Source: Aldrovandia affinis (taxonomy: Eukaryota > Chordata > Actinopteri > Notacanthiformes > Halosauridae). Taken from it: 64,000 nt of DNA. The notes under the pieces were generated by a model. The model did no database searches, had not been told where the DNA came from, and saw nothing but the letters and a program-made list of their open reading frames with translations. This document shows, one piece after another, positions 61,001 to 63,902 of this stretch. Made by a program: the position numbers and the translations under genes. The stretch lies in contig JAINUG010000014.1 in NCBI GenBank assembly GCA_029706075.1, positions 120,001-184,000 of the forward strand, read 5' to 3'. Position 1 is the stretch's first letter. Each line of letters opens with the position of its first letter.

Positions 61001-63902
61001 AATGGGGGGCGGCCATGCGAGGGACAAAGCGTGGATTCCAGAAGCTGTCAGTCTAAACTTTGCCCAGGTAATACTTATGTCCAACATAGATCTCCACAGC
61101 TTCCTTTTTAACAGGCATGCAATTTATTGTTATTTATGTCATTTATTATTACAAGAAAATGTGCCTTTGTTACAGTCATATACTGAGAGACGTGCTATAG
61201 TACCTCTCCCTGCCTCTCCATATTCCTCTGCTCTGACATTTCCTCTGTCTCTCCCCTGATTGGTGGCTCAAAGGGGAAGTCCCTCGGCGTGCACGGGGGA
61301 GCCTAATCGGCATGGTGAACGAGGAGGAGTTTGGTGTGGCCTTCCTGGAGGCCAACATCACGGACAACCCAGAGCAAGGCACCAGTACGCTGGAGGCCCA
61401 CGTGGACGACATCCCAGCCAGCGTGGGTGAGCACAAACACAATCGAAGAGGGAGAGGCCGGATGTGAGGCAAAGGGTCTCCTGGTTTTTGTTTTCACCTT
61501 CAACTCAGCTAGTTAGACCCATGAAACCAGTAGAGTTAACTGTGTGATTAGCTTATTGAATTGATCAATGAAGTGTAAGAGTAACAGTGAAAATCAATAG
61601 ACCCCTCTCCAGGACCACAGCTGGGATACCCTGTTTAATCTCCCACTGTTTAGGAAAGATAAGCTACAGATGTTGAAGAAAGTCATACTGGTATAAGGGT
61701 ATCAGCCACACAATTAGCATAGGTATTGTACAGTATGGATGGGCAAGTTATGCCCGTAAACAGAGGACACTATGACCTGAACCTTCTGGGCTCTGTTGCA
61801 GGTCCGTTGCTGCGAGTTCTGGTGTCTGTCTTCGCTCCCATCTACTGGACCACCGTGTTGCAGAGCGGCGCCACCAGGAACGGCTTCTCACAGACCCAGG
61901 GTCAGTTCAGACAGGAGTCCCAGCTGGAGTTTGAGACAGGTGAGGATGGAATGAGATCCCGTTCATGTCACAACCAACTGATACAGTGACCCTCATTCCC
62001 TCCAGGTGGGGGCTGCATAGGTTTACCAACCTTTTCATTATAACTTTTAATAATACTGATTTACACATGGTATACCAGGACTGAATATATGCACTAATTC
62101 AGGCCTGAATTCAATCAACATTAAAAGCAAGAGTTCTGTTTTTCTCTCTTTCTGCACACCAAAATGAATTTAAAAAATTGTGTTAAAAAAAGCAACACAT
62201 GGCCTCTCAGGTGGTGTAGCAGTAAGAACATTCAACGCTGCCCTCTGCGACCGGGGTTCGATTCCATCGAGGTCACGCTAGTTTGGCTCTGGCCGGTAGT
62301 GCCACTAAGGGGCGGCAATTGGCTGTCCGCCCCAGGGAAGGGGGAGGGAAGCCGATATGAGCTCACTGCATATATGAGTGGTCCTGTGTGTTATGGATCG
62401 GAGGAGGCGGTACAGCGCCAACTACCGTTCTCAGGACTACAGCAGCGACCTCGCATACAAGGATGGGGATAATTGACATGAAAAAGAGAGGGTATAATTG
62501 GCAACTAAAATAGGGAGAAAAATAGGGGAATAAAAGTATAAACAGAAAATAAAAATTAATAAATGTTAAAATGTTAAAATGTTAAAAAGCAACGTGTGCA
62601 TGAGAGTCAGAGTTAAGGATATATGTTGATTTAATCCAGGCCTCAGACTTAAATTAAAACAGTTCAAGACCAGAACTGCTCCAGACCATCATATCATACT
62701 GCATTGCTTTCACTGTTTCTCAGTTTGTGTGTCTGTCCACGTGACTTGGGGATACGTATTTCAGATAAAAGAACAGGGTGTTGGTACTGTGTGTTTTTAT
62801 GACCAGGGGAGATCCTGCGATTGACCCATGTGTGTTTTTATGACCAGGGGAGATCCTGCGATTGACCCATGTGGCCCGAGGCCTGGACGCAGAAGGGGTT
62901 CTCCTAGTGGACATCGTCATCAATGGCTTCGTCCCCCAAATCCTGTCTGGATCCCACATCGACCTGCAGGCCAGTACAGGGTCAAATCCCAGTTTTACTG
63001 TAAAATGTTGAGGGCCCAGCCAACACTGTGGCACCTCACTGGTTCCAGAGAGTCTATTTTCCAAATGGGGCACCACCTTCTTGATTGACCCATTTTAGTA
63101 CTAATCGTTTTAGTACGATTATTCCACTGGGATCGTTCCTCAGTATTACGTTACATAATCAGATGAGCCCCAAAGTGAAACCTCAGGAGCAAGCCTCATG
63201 CCTGATTTAACAGTTACAAGTGATGTGAGCACCCCCACAACCACCATCAGACTTCCAGCAGAACATGTTGAATGAAATATTTCACAGGGGATGTAAATGT
63301 CTCTTGCCAGTTCCTAGTTCCCTAGACAATATTTGAGGCCTAGTCTTTAAAGTGACTAGGCTGGTGGGAATGTGTTTTTTTGACCTCTGTGCTTCTTCCT
63401 GCAGGAGTTTGACGAGTCCTACGTTCAGACCGGCCCAGGGCAGTTGTACGCCTGGTCCTCCCAGACCCACCAGCAGGGCGGTTCCCCTCTTTCGGTGCGC
63501 TGCAACCACTCCCTGGTGTTCGAGGGGAGCCAGAGCCGCCAGGGGCCCCTGCTGCAGCTCCTGAGGATCTCAAGCATCAGTGGCGCCTACAGCCGGTTCA
63601 CCTTGAGCCTGGACTTCCAGCTTACCGTCTCCCTCCTCATTCCTGGTGAGTGCTGATATGCCAGACACGAGTTCATGGCTGACAGGCTTTGACAGTGATT
63701 ACAGGTAGATTGAGCTTTAAATTGTTTGCTGTCTTATGTCTAATAGTTCTTTACTTTGTGTGGTAAATTCTTTGTATAATAATTTTTGTAGTAGAACCAA
63801 TGCCATGAATCTGACCTTTGGCATTTACCTCTTTATTCTTAGATGGCGAAGGAGACACCTGTCCCCAAGGTTTTGTCCTGAACCCAGCCTTGTACTGTGC
63901 AG
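2819..63902 (+). CDS. hmcn2: Hemicentin-2-like gene, 72 coding exons, 3' end outside window
   Basis: Seen: a signal peptide, a VWA domain, 32 tandem I-set Ig repeats, one TSP1 repeat and a nidogen G2F domain lie in order on one strand. Nearly all exons join in frame across GT-AG introns. This domain order is specific to hemicentins, which are very large secreted matrix proteins that act at basement membranes and tissue junctions. Vertebrate HMCN1 has 44 Ig and six TSP1 repeats; a single TSP1 and fewer Ig domains here favour HMCN2, although naming the paralogue needs a tree. The ATG at 2819 is chosen because a hydrophobic leader follows and the frame runs directly into the VWA domain. The EGF-like and C-terminal domains lie past 64000. 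Odd points are a 1-nt frameshift in exon 8, a decayed Ig domain 27 and three GC donor sites. The coding part in this window is about 10.8 kb without Ig27. Confidence 0.87.
5418..5606. mobile_element. MITE family A, copy 1
   Basis: The ends are inverted copies: ggtttggattctatctacat at the left and tattgattgaatccaggctt at the right, with subterminal acaaataaatgcaag. About 189 bp, no coding capacity. Other copies are at 37896, 56601 and 62100. Confidence 0.6.
5888..6071. repeat. Palindromic fish repeat, family B, copy 1
   Basis: The left arm (cctggtcttggagagccg) and right arm (cttcagggccagggttcc) are inverted copies, and internal segments caaccggttttcat-like and gaaaacaagaacc also mirror each other. 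Related pieces are at 44990, 56283 and 61476. Confidence 0.55.
6428..6540. repeat. Long imperfect palindrome (foldback)
   Basis: Arms of about 46 bp (6428-6474 and 6495-6540), outermost 18 bases aagcgtcacaatgattta and their exact complement, are separated by about 20 bp. The RNA could form a long hairpin in intron 1. Confidence 0.75.
6901..6971 (+). CDS. hmcn2: hmcn2 exon 2: VWA domain
   Basis: It is 71 nt long, phase 1 in and phase 0 out, with acceptor ccctgttgcag and donor gtttgt. With the last base of exon 1 it encodes [17 protein letters not shown] and a short helix (QELFVQ), a stretch strongly conserved among hemicentin VWA domains. It is too short to stand out as an ORF; the frame match on both sides supports it. 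Confidence 0.9.
6972..8315 (+). other. hmcn2 intron 2
   Basis: It holds a palindromic element at 7942-8235, bounded by aggtgtcaaact and agtttgacatgcc; the rest shows no feature. No exon candidate with matching phase was seen. Confidence 0.6.
7942..8235. repeat. Element with inverted ends, about 294 bp
   Basis: The left end is ccagaggtgtcaaactaatt and the right end cctgagtttgacatgccgct; aggtgtcaaact and agtttgacatg are inverted. Probably a non-autonomous DNA transposon (inference). Confidence 0.5.
8316..8474 (+). CDS. hmcn2: hmcn2 exon 3: VWA domain core
   Basis: It is 159 nt, phase 0 to 0, acceptor cccacag, donor gtatca. It encodes [18 protein letters not shown] and then [16 protein letters not shown]. 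The FTDA aspartate is at the usual position of a late MIDAS ligand in VWA domains. The cysteine of GGGDC probably pairs with the one in exon 4 (inference). Confidence 0.93.
8740..8936 (-). repeat. SINE fragment (type 3), reverse strand
   Basis: It contains ggggcagacagccaattgcc and ccccctgtgcgggactcgca, the complement of the body seen in the copies at 55349 and 62200 (ggcggcaattggctgtccgc). Confidence 0.55.
8954..10734. repeat. 32-bp minisatellite, about 55 copies, in intron 3
   Basis: The unit consists of aacactattcacattacacc followed by atgagcgctatg (32 bp), repeated head to tail over 1.78 kb. Variants alternate agcgct and agcact, with some gcacc/ggacc forms and a few shortened units. The unit is not a multiple of three and carries no ORF. 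It ends 132 bp before exon 4. Confidence 0.95.
10867..10989 (+). CDS. hmcn2: hmcn2 exon 4: VWA domain
   Basis: It is 123 nt, phase 0 to 0, acceptor tgctccag, donor gtgaga. It encodes [20 protein letters not shown] followed by [16 protein letters not shown], a near-invariant hemicentin VWA segment. It starts only 133 bp after the end of the intron 3 minisatellite. Confidence 0.93.
11358..11393. repeat. (GA)n microsatellite
   Basis: About 18 uninterrupted GA dinucleotides. Confidence 0.95.
11615..11711. repeat. (GT)n microsatellite
   Basis: About 70 bp of pure GT (11641-11711) preceded by imperfect GT repeats. It produces false His/Val-only ORFs. Confidence 0.95.
12054..12215 (+). repeat. tRNA-derived SINE (type 2)
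   Basis: A tRNA-like head with A box (tggctcagttggtagaacat) and B box (gggttcaattcc) is followed by the common fish SINE tail gtcgctttggataaaagcgt and ctgctaaatg, then an ATT-rich end. Confidence 0.8.
14635..14713. repeat. 79-bp dispersed repeat, copy 1
   Basis: Nearly identical to 18424-18502: both run from cggaggtcattcattttg to tatttgcactatt, with only a few base differences. The family is unknown. Confidence 0.8.
15509..15680 (+). CDS. hmcn2: hmcn2 exon 5: end of VWA domain and start of linker
   Basis: It is 172 nt, phase 0 to 1, acceptor cccctgacag, donor gtacac (weak). It encodes the last VWA helix ([19 protein letters not shown]) and then [18 protein letters not shown], which begins the hemicentin-specific beta-rich linker between VWA and the first Ig domain. 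Confidence 0.92.
15922..16028 (+). CDS. hmcn2: hmcn2 exon 6: post-VWA linker
   Basis: It is 107 nt, phase 1 to 0. It encodes [20 protein letters not shown] and PGAWTLK, matching the conserved linker of hemicentins. Acceptor is tgtgtgtag and donor gtactc. Confidence 0.9.
16277..16397 (+). CDS. hmcn2: hmcn2 exon 7: post-VWA linker
   Basis: It is 121 nt, phase 0 to 1, acceptor tttgcccag, donor gtactt. It encodes [20 protein letters not shown] followed by GFSSTPV; the GRHxxRVTG and DFRAGFS motifs are typical of the hemicentin linker. Confidence 0.9.
16530..16792 (+). CDS. hmcn2: hmcn2 exon 8: linker, with a 1-nt frameshift and GC donor
   Basis: The first half reads [17 protein letters not shown] and [17 protein letters not shown] in the frame set by exon 7. 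The second half reads [20 protein letters not shown] and [15 protein letters not shown] one base out of register. The break lies between about 16640 and 16656, in ccccctgcctgggac. At 263 nt the exon is one short of the 264 needed to join its phase-1 neighbours. The donor is cccag/gcaaga, a GC site, and the join to exon 9 then reads correctly. A base-calling error is the simplest explanation; a real mutation is possible. Confidence 0.85.
17118..17936 (+). CDS. hmcn2: hmcn2 exons 9-10: Ig domain 1
   Basis: Exons 17118-17262 and 17815-17936. B-strand Cys is in [11 protein letters not shown] and F-strand Cys in [14 protein letters not shown]. The usual core Trp is replaced by Phe (LRFTRGG), as in HMCN1 Ig1. 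The donor of exon 9 is inside the ORF (ttcca/gtgggt) and gives a phase-2 join. Confidence 0.9.
17536..17695. repeat. 84-bp tandem duplication in intron 9
   Basis: agtgatattttgttaaagca begins at 17536 and again at 17620. The copies differ at a few bases, so the event is fairly recent. Confidence 0.85.
18074..18346 (+). CDS. hmcn2: hmcn2 exon 11: Ig domain 2, single exon
   Basis: It is 273 nt, phase 1 to 1, so the whole Ig domain sits in one exon. Hallmarks are [17 protein letters not shown] and [14 protein letters not shown]. It opens with the EPP motif that starts most hemicentin Ig repeats. Confidence 0.94.
18424..18502. repeat. 79-bp dispersed repeat, copy 2
   Basis: Second copy of the 14635-14713 sequence, in intron 11. 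Confidence 0.8.
18920..19537 (+). CDS. hmcn2: hmcn2 exons 12-13: Ig domain 3
   Basis: Exons 18920-19061 (ends phase 2) and 19410-19537 (ends phase 1). Hallmarks are [19 protein letters not shown] and [14 protein letters not shown]. The donor is cgcag/gtatgg. Confidence 0.92.
20184..20667 (+). CDS. hmcn2: hmcn2 exons 14-15: Ig domain 4
   Basis: Exons 20184-20297 and 20509-20667, joined in phase 1. Hallmarks are [19 protein letters not shown] and [14 protein letters not shown]. The short intron between them is GT-rich. Confidence 0.93.
20895..21839 (+). CDS. hmcn2: hmcn2 exons 16-17: Ig domain 5
   Basis: Exons 20895-21089 and 21744-21839, phase-1 join. Hallmarks are [21 protein letters not shown] and [14 protein letters not shown]. 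The end at 21839 (donor gtcagt) is preferred over 21833 because it keeps the Gly-Leu seen before the next domain in HMCN1. Confidence 0.9.
22048..22446 (+). CDS. hmcn2: hmcn2 exons 18-19: Ig domain 6
   Basis: Exons 22048-22175 and 22302-22446, phase-0 join. Hallmarks are [21 protein letters not shown] and [14 protein letters not shown]. Confidence 0.92.
22812..23628 (+). CDS. hmcn2: hmcn2 exons 20-21: Ig domain 7
   Basis: Exons 22812-22924 and 23469-23628, phase-0 join. Hallmarks are [18 protein letters not shown] and [14 protein letters not shown]. The exon pair ends with base A rather than G, so the next domain starts with Thr (TKPRIVG). Confidence 0.92.
23778..24592. mobile_element. Non-autonomous piggyBac-like element in intron 21
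   Basis: It starts cccatatctgcc and ends ggcagatatggg, a perfect inverted repeat, and is flanked on both sides by TTAA (23774-23777 and 24593-24596). TTAA target sites and CCC/GGG ends are the signature of piggyBac transposons. The 815-bp interior is AT-rich with no transposase. Confidence 0.8.
24888..26508 (+). CDS. hmcn2: hmcn2 exons 22-23: Ig domain 8
   Basis: Exons 24888-25047 (ends phase 2) and 26381-26508, split by a 1.3-kb intron. Hallmarks are [13 protein letters not shown] and VTWSRDG. The F-strand motif reads [14 protein letters not shown], with Lys in place of the usual Gly. Confidence 0.9.
25048..26380 (+). other. hmcn2 intron 22
   Basis: 1.3 kb of mixed GC content with no clear repeat, RNA gene or exon. 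Confidence 0.55.
26813..27058 (+). CDS. hmcn2: hmcn2 exon 24: Ig domain 9, single exon
   Basis: It is 246 nt, phase 1 to 1. Hallmarks are [20 protein letters not shown] and [14 protein letters not shown]. At 82 codons it is one of the shortest Ig repeats here, with a short C'-D loop. Confidence 0.93.
27059..29333 (+). other. hmcn2 intron 24
   Basis: AT-rich with a GCTAGC-rich stretch near 28610-28740 and a perfect 15-bp hairpin at 29182-29216. No exon seen. Confidence 0.6.
29182..29216. repeat. Perfect 15-bp inverted repeat with 5-nt loop
   Basis: actctctatgaacac, then aaact, then gtgttcatagagagt. The right arm is followed by partial direct repeats (gagagtaggacacaa). Confidence 0.9.
29334..32538 (+). 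CDS. hmcn2: hmcn2 exons 25-26: Ig domain 10
   Basis: Exons 29334-29417 and 32341-32538, phase-1 join. The 2.9-kb intron falls directly after the B-strand Cys motif VVIPCPVQG. The second exon gives VRWFKNG and [13 protein letters not shown]. The ERVAN sequence of the first exon matches the HMCN1 repeat with the same split. Confidence 0.9.
29418..32340 (+). other. hmcn2 intron 25 (2.9 kb)
   Basis: Contains a short tandem of CRE-like units (30944-31032) and a 154-codon reverse-strand ORF (31548-32012) that I do not recognise and do not call as a gene. No transposon end was identified. Confidence 0.55.
30944..31032. repeat. Degenerate 21-22 bp tandem with CRE-like cores
   Basis: About four units of the form (a)gcagtgacgtacaaaatgc, with variants gcgacgta, tgacgtac and tgacatat. 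Confidence 0.6.
32770..32975 (-). repeat. Fish SINE remnant, reverse strand
   Basis: It contains catttatgtgtttagccgat followed by agcaccttgctcacgggtga and a degraded reverse B-box region ending in ccctaactactcatcc, the reversed layout of a type-1-like SINE. Confidence 0.5.
33469..34101 (+). CDS. hmcn2: hmcn2 exons 27-28: Ig domain 11
   Basis: Exons 33469-33599 and 33954-34101, phase-0 join. Hallmarks are [20 protein letters not shown] and [14 protein letters not shown]. An ANLTVT sequon is a possible N-glycosylation site. Confidence 0.92.
34622..35159 (+). CDS. hmcn2: hmcn2 exons 29-30: Ig domain 12
   Basis: Exons 34622-34748 (ends phase 2) and 35002-35159. Hallmarks are [20 protein letters not shown] and [14 protein letters not shown]. 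Confidence 0.91.
35283..35558 (+). CDS. hmcn2: hmcn2 exon 31: Ig domain 13, single exon
   Basis: It is 276 nt, phase 1 to 1. Hallmarks are [20 protein letters not shown] and [14 protein letters not shown]. The exon is GC-rich compared with its flanking introns. Confidence 0.94.
35559..36655 (+). other. hmcn2 intron 31
   Basis: 1.1 kb, AT-rich; no recognisable element or exon. Confidence 0.6.
36656..38293 (+). CDS. hmcn2: hmcn2 exons 32-33: Ig domain 14
   Basis: Exons 36656-36801 and 38143-38293, phase-0 join. Hallmarks are [20 protein letters not shown] and [14 protein letters not shown]. The donor of exon 32 lies in the first unit of a tandem repeat that continues through the intron. Confidence 0.9.
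36789..37135. repeat. Degenerate ~40-bp tandem repeat overlapping exon 32 donor
   Basis: About nine units, each beginning with a variant of agagatggacaggtg and ending near gattggtgattc. The first unit includes the last 13 coding bases of exon 32 and its donor. Confidence 0.8.
37896..38066. mobile_element. MITE family A, copy 2
   Basis: Left end ttgattcaatcaaaatttga, right end aatattgagtgaatacaggc in inverted orientation; internal aatgcaagtgt and gtgtgtcaaagtcaaag as in the other copies. It ends 76 bp before exon 33. Confidence 0.6.
39183..39822 (+). CDS. hmcn2: hmcn2 exons 34-35: Ig domain 15 with acidic insert
   Basis: Exons 39183-39410 and 39709-39822, phase-1 join. Hallmarks are [20 protein letters not shown] and [14 protein letters not shown]. 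The N-terminal part carries a Glu/Gly-rich segment ([14 protein letters not shown]) before strand B that other repeats lack; the matching HMCN1 repeat is also extended there. Confidence 0.91.
39545..39690. repeat. ~38-bp tandem repeat in intron 34
   Basis: About four to five units containing gctctgtaattggtgggtt and gcttaaag, ending just before the exon 35 acceptor. Confidence 0.75.
40431..40640 (+). repeat. tRNA-derived SINE (type 3)
   Basis: Head with A-box-like tggtccagtggttacaacg and B box ggggttcgatccc; body gcaattggctgtccacccca. The 3' tail seen in other copies is missing. Confidence 0.65.
40726..40837. repeat. Tandem copies of the exon 36 acceptor region
   Basis: Three degenerate units of about 35 bp, each with tgccccctgtcat and cacttcctgtgtc, precede the true acceptor at 40837. 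Two copies keep a cacag/tg(c) site (exon starts at 40726 and 40795), both out of frame with exon 36. Confidence 0.75.
40838..41438 (+). CDS. hmcn2: hmcn2 exons 36-37: Ig domain 16
   Basis: Exons 40838-41025 and 41342-41438, phase-0 join. Hallmarks are [20 protein letters not shown] and [14 protein letters not shown], where Ala replaces the usual Gly before Tyr. Near-copies of the acceptor lie just upstream. Confidence 0.9.
41049..41187 (+). repeat. SINE (type 1), degraded
   Basis: aggaaccaggcttgtaacga, ttcagttcccag (B box) and gtttaacctgaattgcttcg match the copy at 640-769. Confidence 0.6.
41826..42328 (+). CDS. hmcn2: hmcn2 exons 38-39: Ig domain 17, GC donor
   Basis: Exons 41826-41987 and 42215-42328. 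Hallmarks are [20 protein letters not shown] and [14 protein letters not shown]. Exon 38 ends ctgccag/gcaagg, a GC donor with good consensus, and the join gives [11 protein letters not shown], the usual E-strand sequence. Confidence 0.9.
42668..43455 (+). CDS. hmcn2: hmcn2 exons 40-41: Ig domain 18
   Basis: Exons 42668-42864 and 43374-43455, phase-0 join. Hallmarks are [20 protein letters not shown] and [14 protein letters not shown]. Confidence 0.92.
43622..44676 (+). CDS. hmcn2: hmcn2 exons 42-43: Ig domain 19
   Basis: Exons 43622-43753 and 44533-44676, phase-1 join. Hallmarks are [20 protein letters not shown] and [14 protein letters not shown]. The C'-E region ([18 protein letters not shown]) departs from the usual ILxGGxxLQI pattern. 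Exon 43 starts within a tandemly repeated acceptor region. Confidence 0.87.
44410..44532. repeat. Two tandem copies of the exon 43 acceptor region
   Basis: tacagagagcagtg is followed by tgtgtgatgttggtatctgt and then repeats; possible exon starts are at 44410, 44469 and 44533 (true). The units are 59 and 64 bp. Confidence 0.8.
44990..45075. repeat. Palindromic fish repeat, family B, fragment
   Basis: gaatgaaaaccagaacacac and ttcctccagaaccgggg resemble the right arm of the copy at 5888-6071. Confidence 0.45.
45202..45616 (+). CDS. hmcn2: hmcn2 exons 44-45: Ig domain 20
   Basis: Exons 45202-45361 (ends phase 2) and 45492-45616. Hallmarks are [20 protein letters not shown] and [14 protein letters not shown]. 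Confidence 0.91.
45722..46496 (+). CDS. hmcn2: hmcn2 exons 46-47: Ig domain 21
   Basis: Exons 45722-45905 (ends phase 2) and 46399-46496. Hallmarks are [20 protein letters not shown] and [14 protein letters not shown]. The acceptor of exon 47 is ttcccaag/a, a weaker AAG site. Confidence 0.89.
45906..46250. repeat. Long polypyrimidine tract in intron 46
   Basis: About 340 bp almost wholly C and T on the + strand, starting at the donor of exon 46. Confidence 0.85.
46726..47004 (+). CDS. hmcn2: hmcn2 exon 48: Ig domain 22, single exon
   Basis: It is 279 nt, phase 1 to 1. Hallmarks are [20 protein letters not shown] and [15 protein letters not shown] decayed copy of its last part is at 47111-47164. 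Confidence 0.94.
47111..47164 (+). pseudogene. Decayed copy of the 3' end of exon 48
   Basis: taccacagctgcatcgccag, then gagaccttcgacctcaccat and gctgg/gttagg copy the end of exon 48 (YSCVAS...[10 protein letters not shown]), including the splice donor. A block equal to aaccaggccggcag is missing, and the piece has no acceptor. Confidence 0.8.
47418..47814 (+). CDS. hmcn2: hmcn2 exons 49-50: Ig domain 23
   Basis: Exons 47418-47608 and 47733-47814, phase-0 join. Hallmarks are [20 protein letters not shown] and [14 protein letters not shown]. Confidence 0.92.
47943..48526 (+). CDS. hmcn2: hmcn2 exons 51-52: Ig domain 24
   Basis: Exons 47943-48079 and 48385-48526, phase-0 join. Hallmarks are [20 protein letters not shown] and [14 protein letters not shown]. 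Exon 52 ends in T, so the next domain begins LPP instead of VPP. The following intron holds a Tc1 element. Confidence 0.91.
48632..49866 (-). mobile_element. Tc1/mariner transposon, 1235 bp, in intron 52
   Basis: The ends cactatatggccaaa and tttggccatatagtg are inverted and flanked by the TA target-site duplication (48630-48631, 49867-49868). It carries one transposase relic on the reverse strand. Its near-full length points to a fairly recent insertion. Confidence 0.9.
48720..49729 (-). pseudogene. Tc1 transposase, inactivated by stop codons
   Basis: Reverse-strand reading starts [17 protein letters not shown], with the HTH and the GRPRKL motif. DDE residues are in [18 protein letters not shown] and LNPIEHLW (DD34E type). 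Two TGA codons stand where the family has Trp: after GRIWV near 49220 and after VEELD near 48933. The protein is therefore not made in full. It is unrelated to hmcn2. Confidence 0.88.
50098..50759 (+). CDS. hmcn2: hmcn2 exons 53-54: Ig domain 25
   Basis: Exons 50098-50242 (ends phase 2) and 50632-50759. Hallmarks are [20 protein letters not shown] and [14 protein letters not shown]. Confidence 0.91.
51238..51704 (+). CDS. hmcn2: hmcn2 exons 55-56: Ig domain 26
   Basis: Exons 51238-51394 (ends phase 2) and 51583-51704. Hallmarks are [20 protein letters not shown] and [14 protein letters not shown]. Three NxT sequons (FNVT, RNGT, LNLT) are possible glycosylation sites. Confidence 0.91.
52010..53176 (+). 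pseudogene. hmcn2 exons 57-58: decayed Ig domain 27
   Basis: Exon 57 (52010-52173) starts normally ([20 protein letters not shown]). A missing base in the GGG run at 52126-52128 then shifts the frame; one frame over it reads [16 protein letters not shown], the expected C'-E sequence. The exon 58 relic (53025-53176) begins VLEI as expected. It then contains a 28-nt segment with an in-frame TAG at 53051, followed by HAGRYTC, extra residues in place of VARN, and another frame error before HITLTVQ at the donor. Both flanking introns are phase 1, so leaving out both exons keeps exons 56 and 59 in frame. Probably non-coding or skipped (inference). Confidence 0.8.
52630..52955 (+). repeat. SINE (type 3), degraded
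   Basis: gtgggtggcacagcggtaac resembles the tRNA-like head, and ttccaaattgggagaaaatg ending in aaaatgaataatc matches the 3' tail of the 55349 copy. It lies between exons 57 and 58. Confidence 0.5.
53043..53241. repeat. 28-bp direct repeats around the exon 58 relic
   Basis: tggccatttagctgacttat plus ctccaaca occurs at 53043-53070 and again, identically, at 53214-53241. The first copy lies inside exon 58 and supplies its stop codon; the second is in intron 58. Confidence 0.9.
53516..53932 (+). CDS. hmcn2: hmcn2 exons 59-60: Ig domain 28
   Basis: Exons 53516-53650 and 53798-53932, phase-1 join. Hallmarks are [20 protein letters not shown] and [14 protein letters not shown]. Confidence 0.92.
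54057..54108. repeat. (GT)n microsatellite
   Basis: About 26 GT dinucleotides in intron 60. Confidence 0.95.
54307..54576 (+). CDS. hmcn2: hmcn2 exon 61: Ig domain 29, single exon
   Basis: It is 270 nt, phase 1 to 1. Hallmarks are [20 protein letters not shown] and [14 protein letters not shown]. It ends in A, so the next domain begins IPP. Confidence 0.94.
55067..55322 (-). repeat. SINE (type 3), reverse strand
   Basis: attttctcccaatttgtagc is the complement of the shared 3' tail; ggggcggacagccaatcgcc is the complement of the body. It faces the next copy in inverted orientation. Confidence 0.7.
55349..55727 (+). repeat. tRNA-derived SINE (type 3), near full length
   Basis: Head gcggatagcgtagcagtcta, B box acgcggttcgaaacc, body ggcggcatttggctgtccgc, tail aattgggagaaaaactggaa, A-rich end. 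Confidence 0.75.
55868..57586 (+). CDS. hmcn2: hmcn2 exon 62 and first part of exon 63: Ig domain 30
   Basis: Exon 62 is 55868-56058 (phase 1 to 0); exon 63 is 57512-57725. Hallmarks are [20 protein letters not shown] and [14 protein letters not shown]. The domain ends inside exon 63 at about 57586 with no intron before the next Ig domain. A 1.45-kb intron separates the exons. Confidence 0.9.
56283..56440. repeat. Palindromic fish repeat, family B, copy 2
   Basis: gttggttctggagagctgca, ggtttttgttttcacct and the mirrored tgaatgacaacgaaaacctg match the layout of the copy at 5888. Confidence 0.55.
56601..56763. mobile_element. MITE family A, copy 3 (best preserved)
   Basis: ggattcaatcaacatttgtc at the left end and gacaaatgttgattgattca at the right end form a near-perfect inverted repeat; about 163 bp in all. 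Confidence 0.75.
57587..58396 (+). CDS. hmcn2: hmcn2 rest of exon 63 and exon 64: Ig domain 31
   Basis: Exon 63 continues to 57725 and exon 64 is 58262-58396, phase-1 join. Hallmarks are [27 protein letters not shown] and [14 protein letters not shown]. The LPGDVxLNKG start matches the second-to-last block of Ig domains in HMCN1. Confidence 0.91.
58727..60525 (+). CDS. hmcn2: hmcn2 exons 65-66: Ig domain 32, last of the chain
   Basis: Exons 58727-58917 and 60444-60525, phase-0 join. Hallmarks are [30 protein letters not shown] and [18 protein letters not shown]1 has one further Ig domain before TSP1 that I do not find here. Confidence 0.9.
58918..60443 (+). other. hmcn2 intron 65
   Basis: 1.5 kb with a (gt)n run near 59006-59043 and a SINE at 60192-60350; no exon seen. 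Confidence 0.6.
60192..60350 (+). repeat. tRNA-derived SINE (type 1)
   Basis: ctgggcctgtaaccggaagg, ggggtcaattcccag (B box) and gagcaaggtgcttaccatta match the 640 copy; it ends in aaataaaataaa. Confidence 0.65.
60897..61067 (+). CDS. hmcn2: hmcn2 exon 67: single thrombospondin type 1 repeat
   Basis: It is 171 nt, phase 1 to 1, acceptor tgggtcag. It reads [19 protein letters not shown], then [20 protein letters not shown] and [10 protein letters not shown]: the WxxW, CSVTCG and six-cysteine pattern of a TSP1 repeat. The first Trp of WGDW is a likely C-mannosylation site (family knowledge). HMCN1 has six such repeats; the next exon here already encodes G2F. Confidence 0.93.
61274..63645 (+). 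CDS. hmcn2: hmcn2 exons 68-71: nidogen G2F beta-barrel domain
   Basis: Exons 61274-61426, 61802-61939, 62848-62969 and 63405-63645. Motifs in order are [55 protein letters not shown] and [15 protein letters not shown]. In nidogens this domain binds basement-membrane components; it is a hallmark of hemicentins. Exon 70 follows a 41-bp tandem copy of its own acceptor. It ends ctgcag/gccagt, which needs a GC donor to reach [10 protein letters not shown] in exon 71. Confidence 0.9.
61476..61625. repeat. Palindromic fish repeat, family B, copy 3
   Basis: ctcctggtttttgttttcac and the closing gacccctctccaggaccaca mirror the arms of the other copies. Confidence 0.5.
62100..62643. mobile_element. MITE family A, copy 4, split by a SINE
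   Basis: Left end caggcctgaattcaatcaac (62100) and right end atgttgatttaatccaggcc (ending 62643) are inverted. The middle is occupied by a type 3 SINE, so the MITE was there first. Confidence 0.7.
62200..62545 (+). repeat. tRNA-derived SINE (type 3) nested in the MITE
   Basis: Head cctctcaggtggtgtagcag, B box ggggttcgattcc, body ggcggcaattggctgtccgc, tail tataattggcaactaaaata ending in an A-rich stretch. Confidence 0.75.
62791..62872. repeat. 41-bp tandem duplication of the exon 70 acceptor
   Basis: gtgtttttatgaccagggga through gattgaccca occurs twice with a 41-bp shift. Possible exon starts are at 62807 and 62848. Only the second gives an open frame; the first meets TGA within about 20 codons. 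Confidence 0.9.
63843..63902 (+). CDS. hmcn2: hmcn2 exon 72: bridge to EGF-like domains
   Basis: It is 60 nt, phase 1 to 1, acceptor ttattcttag, donor gtaaac. It encodes [20 protein letters not shown], matching the CPxGFxL...CA segment that precedes the first EGF-like domain in hemicentins. The next exon is beyond the window. Confidence 0.88.
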
